A stretch of 64,000 nucleotides of DNA. Origin: Pseudomonadota bacterium (GTDB lineage: Bacteria > Pseudomonadota > Alphaproteobacteria > Acetobacterales > Acetobacteraceae). Below, piece by piece: positions 63,180 to 64,000 of this stretch (position 1 is the first letter of the stretch; every line of letters starts with the position of its first letter). The notes under the pieces were generated by a model. It saw only the letters and a list, made by a program, of their open reading frames with translations, was not told the origin of the DNA and did not search any database. Where the stretch lies: the NCBI GenBank assembly GCA_018240405.1, contig JAFEFW010000622.1, positions 43,326-107,325 of the forward strand, given 5' to 3'. A program made the translations under genes and the position numbers.

Positions 63180-64000
63180 TGGCCGACCAGCGCCAGCCCG
63201 GGTTGCGCCTGTGGATCGACGGCAAACCCGTCGACCGCATCGGCGACTTCGTGCTGAGCGTCGAGGTGGAAGAGCGCTCCGATGAAGCCTCCAGCTTCCA
63301 GCTTACGGTGGCCCTGAACCCGGTAGGCACGGAAGATGGCGGCGACTGGGACGTACTGGAACACGGCGCCTTCGCCCAGGCCAACGCTGTGCCCGACCTC
63401 CGCCTGCTGTTGCGAATCACGATCGAGTTCAGCCTGCTGTCCGATGACGGCTCCGAACAACGTGCCGTGGTCATGGACGGCTACATCACCGGCATGGAGC
63501 CGGTGTTCACCGAAGAACGCCTGCCCGGTTCGCGGCTCATCGTTTCGGGGCTCGACGCCTCCTGCCTGATGCATTTCGAGACGGTGGCGCGCGAGTGGTA
63601 CGGTATGTCGGACGCCGATATCGCCCGCAGCATCTTCCAGAAATACGGCTTCGACGTCTCCGGCACCTCGATCGACGCCACGCCGACGACACGCGACCTC
63701 GACCGCTCGACGCTGGTGCAGCGGCACACCGACGCCGAGTTCCTGCGCTTCCTGGCAAAGCGCAACGGTTACGAAACTTTCCTCGACCCCGTGCAGCAGG
63801 AGGTGAAGCCTGGGCCGCATCCGGGCACCGCACTCGTCGGGCATTTTCGCTCACCACGGCCGGACCAGGACGTGCAGCCGGCGCTCGACCTGTTCCCACG
63901 CATCGCGCCGTCGTTGCTGGAATTTCGCGCGAAGTGGGAGAGCAACCTGCCGCCGCGCGTTCGGGGATGGCACATCAACGAAACCACGCGACGCATTGAA
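63179..64000 (+). CDS. VgrG/phage late-control D-like hub protein (Afp8-type), cut by window end
   Basis: 274 residues are present and the frame is still open at 64000. LRLWIDGKPVDRIGDFVLSV at the start, the segment VVMDGYITGMEPVFTE, and SFIFQKYGF-like SIFQKYGFDVSG with QRHTDAEFLRFLAKRNGYET are typical of gpD/gp27/VgrG hub domains that hold the spike at the centre of the baseplate. ATG 63179 shares a base with the LysM gene stop. The spike (gp5-like) part and any tip-associated toxin lie outside the window. Confidence 0.9.
   Translation, partial: MADQRQPGLRLWIDGKPVDRIGDFVLSVEVEERSDEASSFQLTVALNPVGTEDGGDWDVLEHGAFAQANAVPDLRLLLRITIEFSLLSDDGSEQRAVVMDGYITGMEPVFTEERLPGSRLIVSGLDASCLMHFETVAREWYGMSDADIARSIFQKYGFDVSGTSIDATPTTRDLDRSTLVQRHTDAEFLRFLAKRNGYETFLDPVQQEVKPGPHPGTALVGHFRSPRPDQDVQPALDLFPRIAPSLLEFRAKWESNLPPRVRGWHINETTRRIE

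Noticed and set aside
52108-64000. Type VI secretion system or intact prophage as explanation of the contractile genes
   Set aside because: No TssB/C split sheath, TssJ/L/M, capsid, portal, terminase or integrase seen; the AAA+ ATPase, CIS_tube and LysM set fits eCIS better. The unseen right part could still change this.

Overview
The window is high-GC, gene-dense DNA with long operons, many 1- or 4-nt start/stop overlaps, and families typical of Alphaproteobacteria: DUF2336, several class III CoA-transferases, LivK-type binding proteins and chromosomal ParAB. I infer a free-living alphaproteobacterium, perhaps Rhodospirillales or Acetobacterales. No rRNA or ribosomal-protein marker is present to confirm this.

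Layout. 0-5 kb: two tandem paralogous LuxR-type ATPase regulators (the second runs off the left edge) and a divergent DUF4242 protein. 5-11.5 kb: signalling genes, namely a BLUF blue-light receptor coupled to a GGDEF/degenerate-EAL protein, argB, and a PAS/GGDEF cyclase coupled to a DUF2336 protein. 11.5-25.9 kb: mainly core metabolism, with enolase, an EamA transporter, a membrane protein, a crotonase/CoA-transferase pair, an MNT antitoxin with a broken HEPN partner, an MBL/beta-CASP RNase, a LOG protein, parAB, a second CoA-transferase, an LLM monooxygenase and a sirtuin. 26-33.5 kb: a visibly less GC-rich surface-glycan block with a methyltransferase, a WsaF-like glycosyltransferase, a sulfotransferase and a giant GT2-GT4 protein. 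33.7-44.5 kb: catabolic and uptake genes (SDR, Fe-ADH, Frc-like CoA-transferase, TauD-type dioxygenase, cyclase-family hydrolase, intradiol dioxygenase, two orphan LivK-type proteins). 44.7-47.1 kb: a DUF1906 protein with three small lipoproteins. 47.6-51.8 kb: cardiolipin synthase, the PPDK regulator, tRNA-Pro(CGG) and an MFS transporter.

52.1 kb to the right edge: the most striking region, one end of an extracellular contractile injection system (eCIS, Afp/PVC-like). A leftward AAA+ ATPase carries a C-terminal Pvc16/DUF4255-like tail. It is divergent from a rightward structural operon: an unrecognised 673-aa protein with a lectin-like segment, an unusually large 996-aa sheath, two tube-type proteins, a T4-type baseplate protein, a 68-aa protein, an Afp7-type tube/baseplate protein, a separate LysM protein, and a VgrG/gpD-like hub cut by the window end. 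The ATPase fusion, the oversized sheath, and the domain that the sheath seems to share with the upstream protein do not match the standard Afp/PVC layout. Everything to the right (spike tip, gp25, gpJ, tape measure, fibre, effectors) lies outside the window.

Several intergenic palindromic elements (REPIN-like pairs) occur at about 14.0, 22.1 and 23.6 kb.
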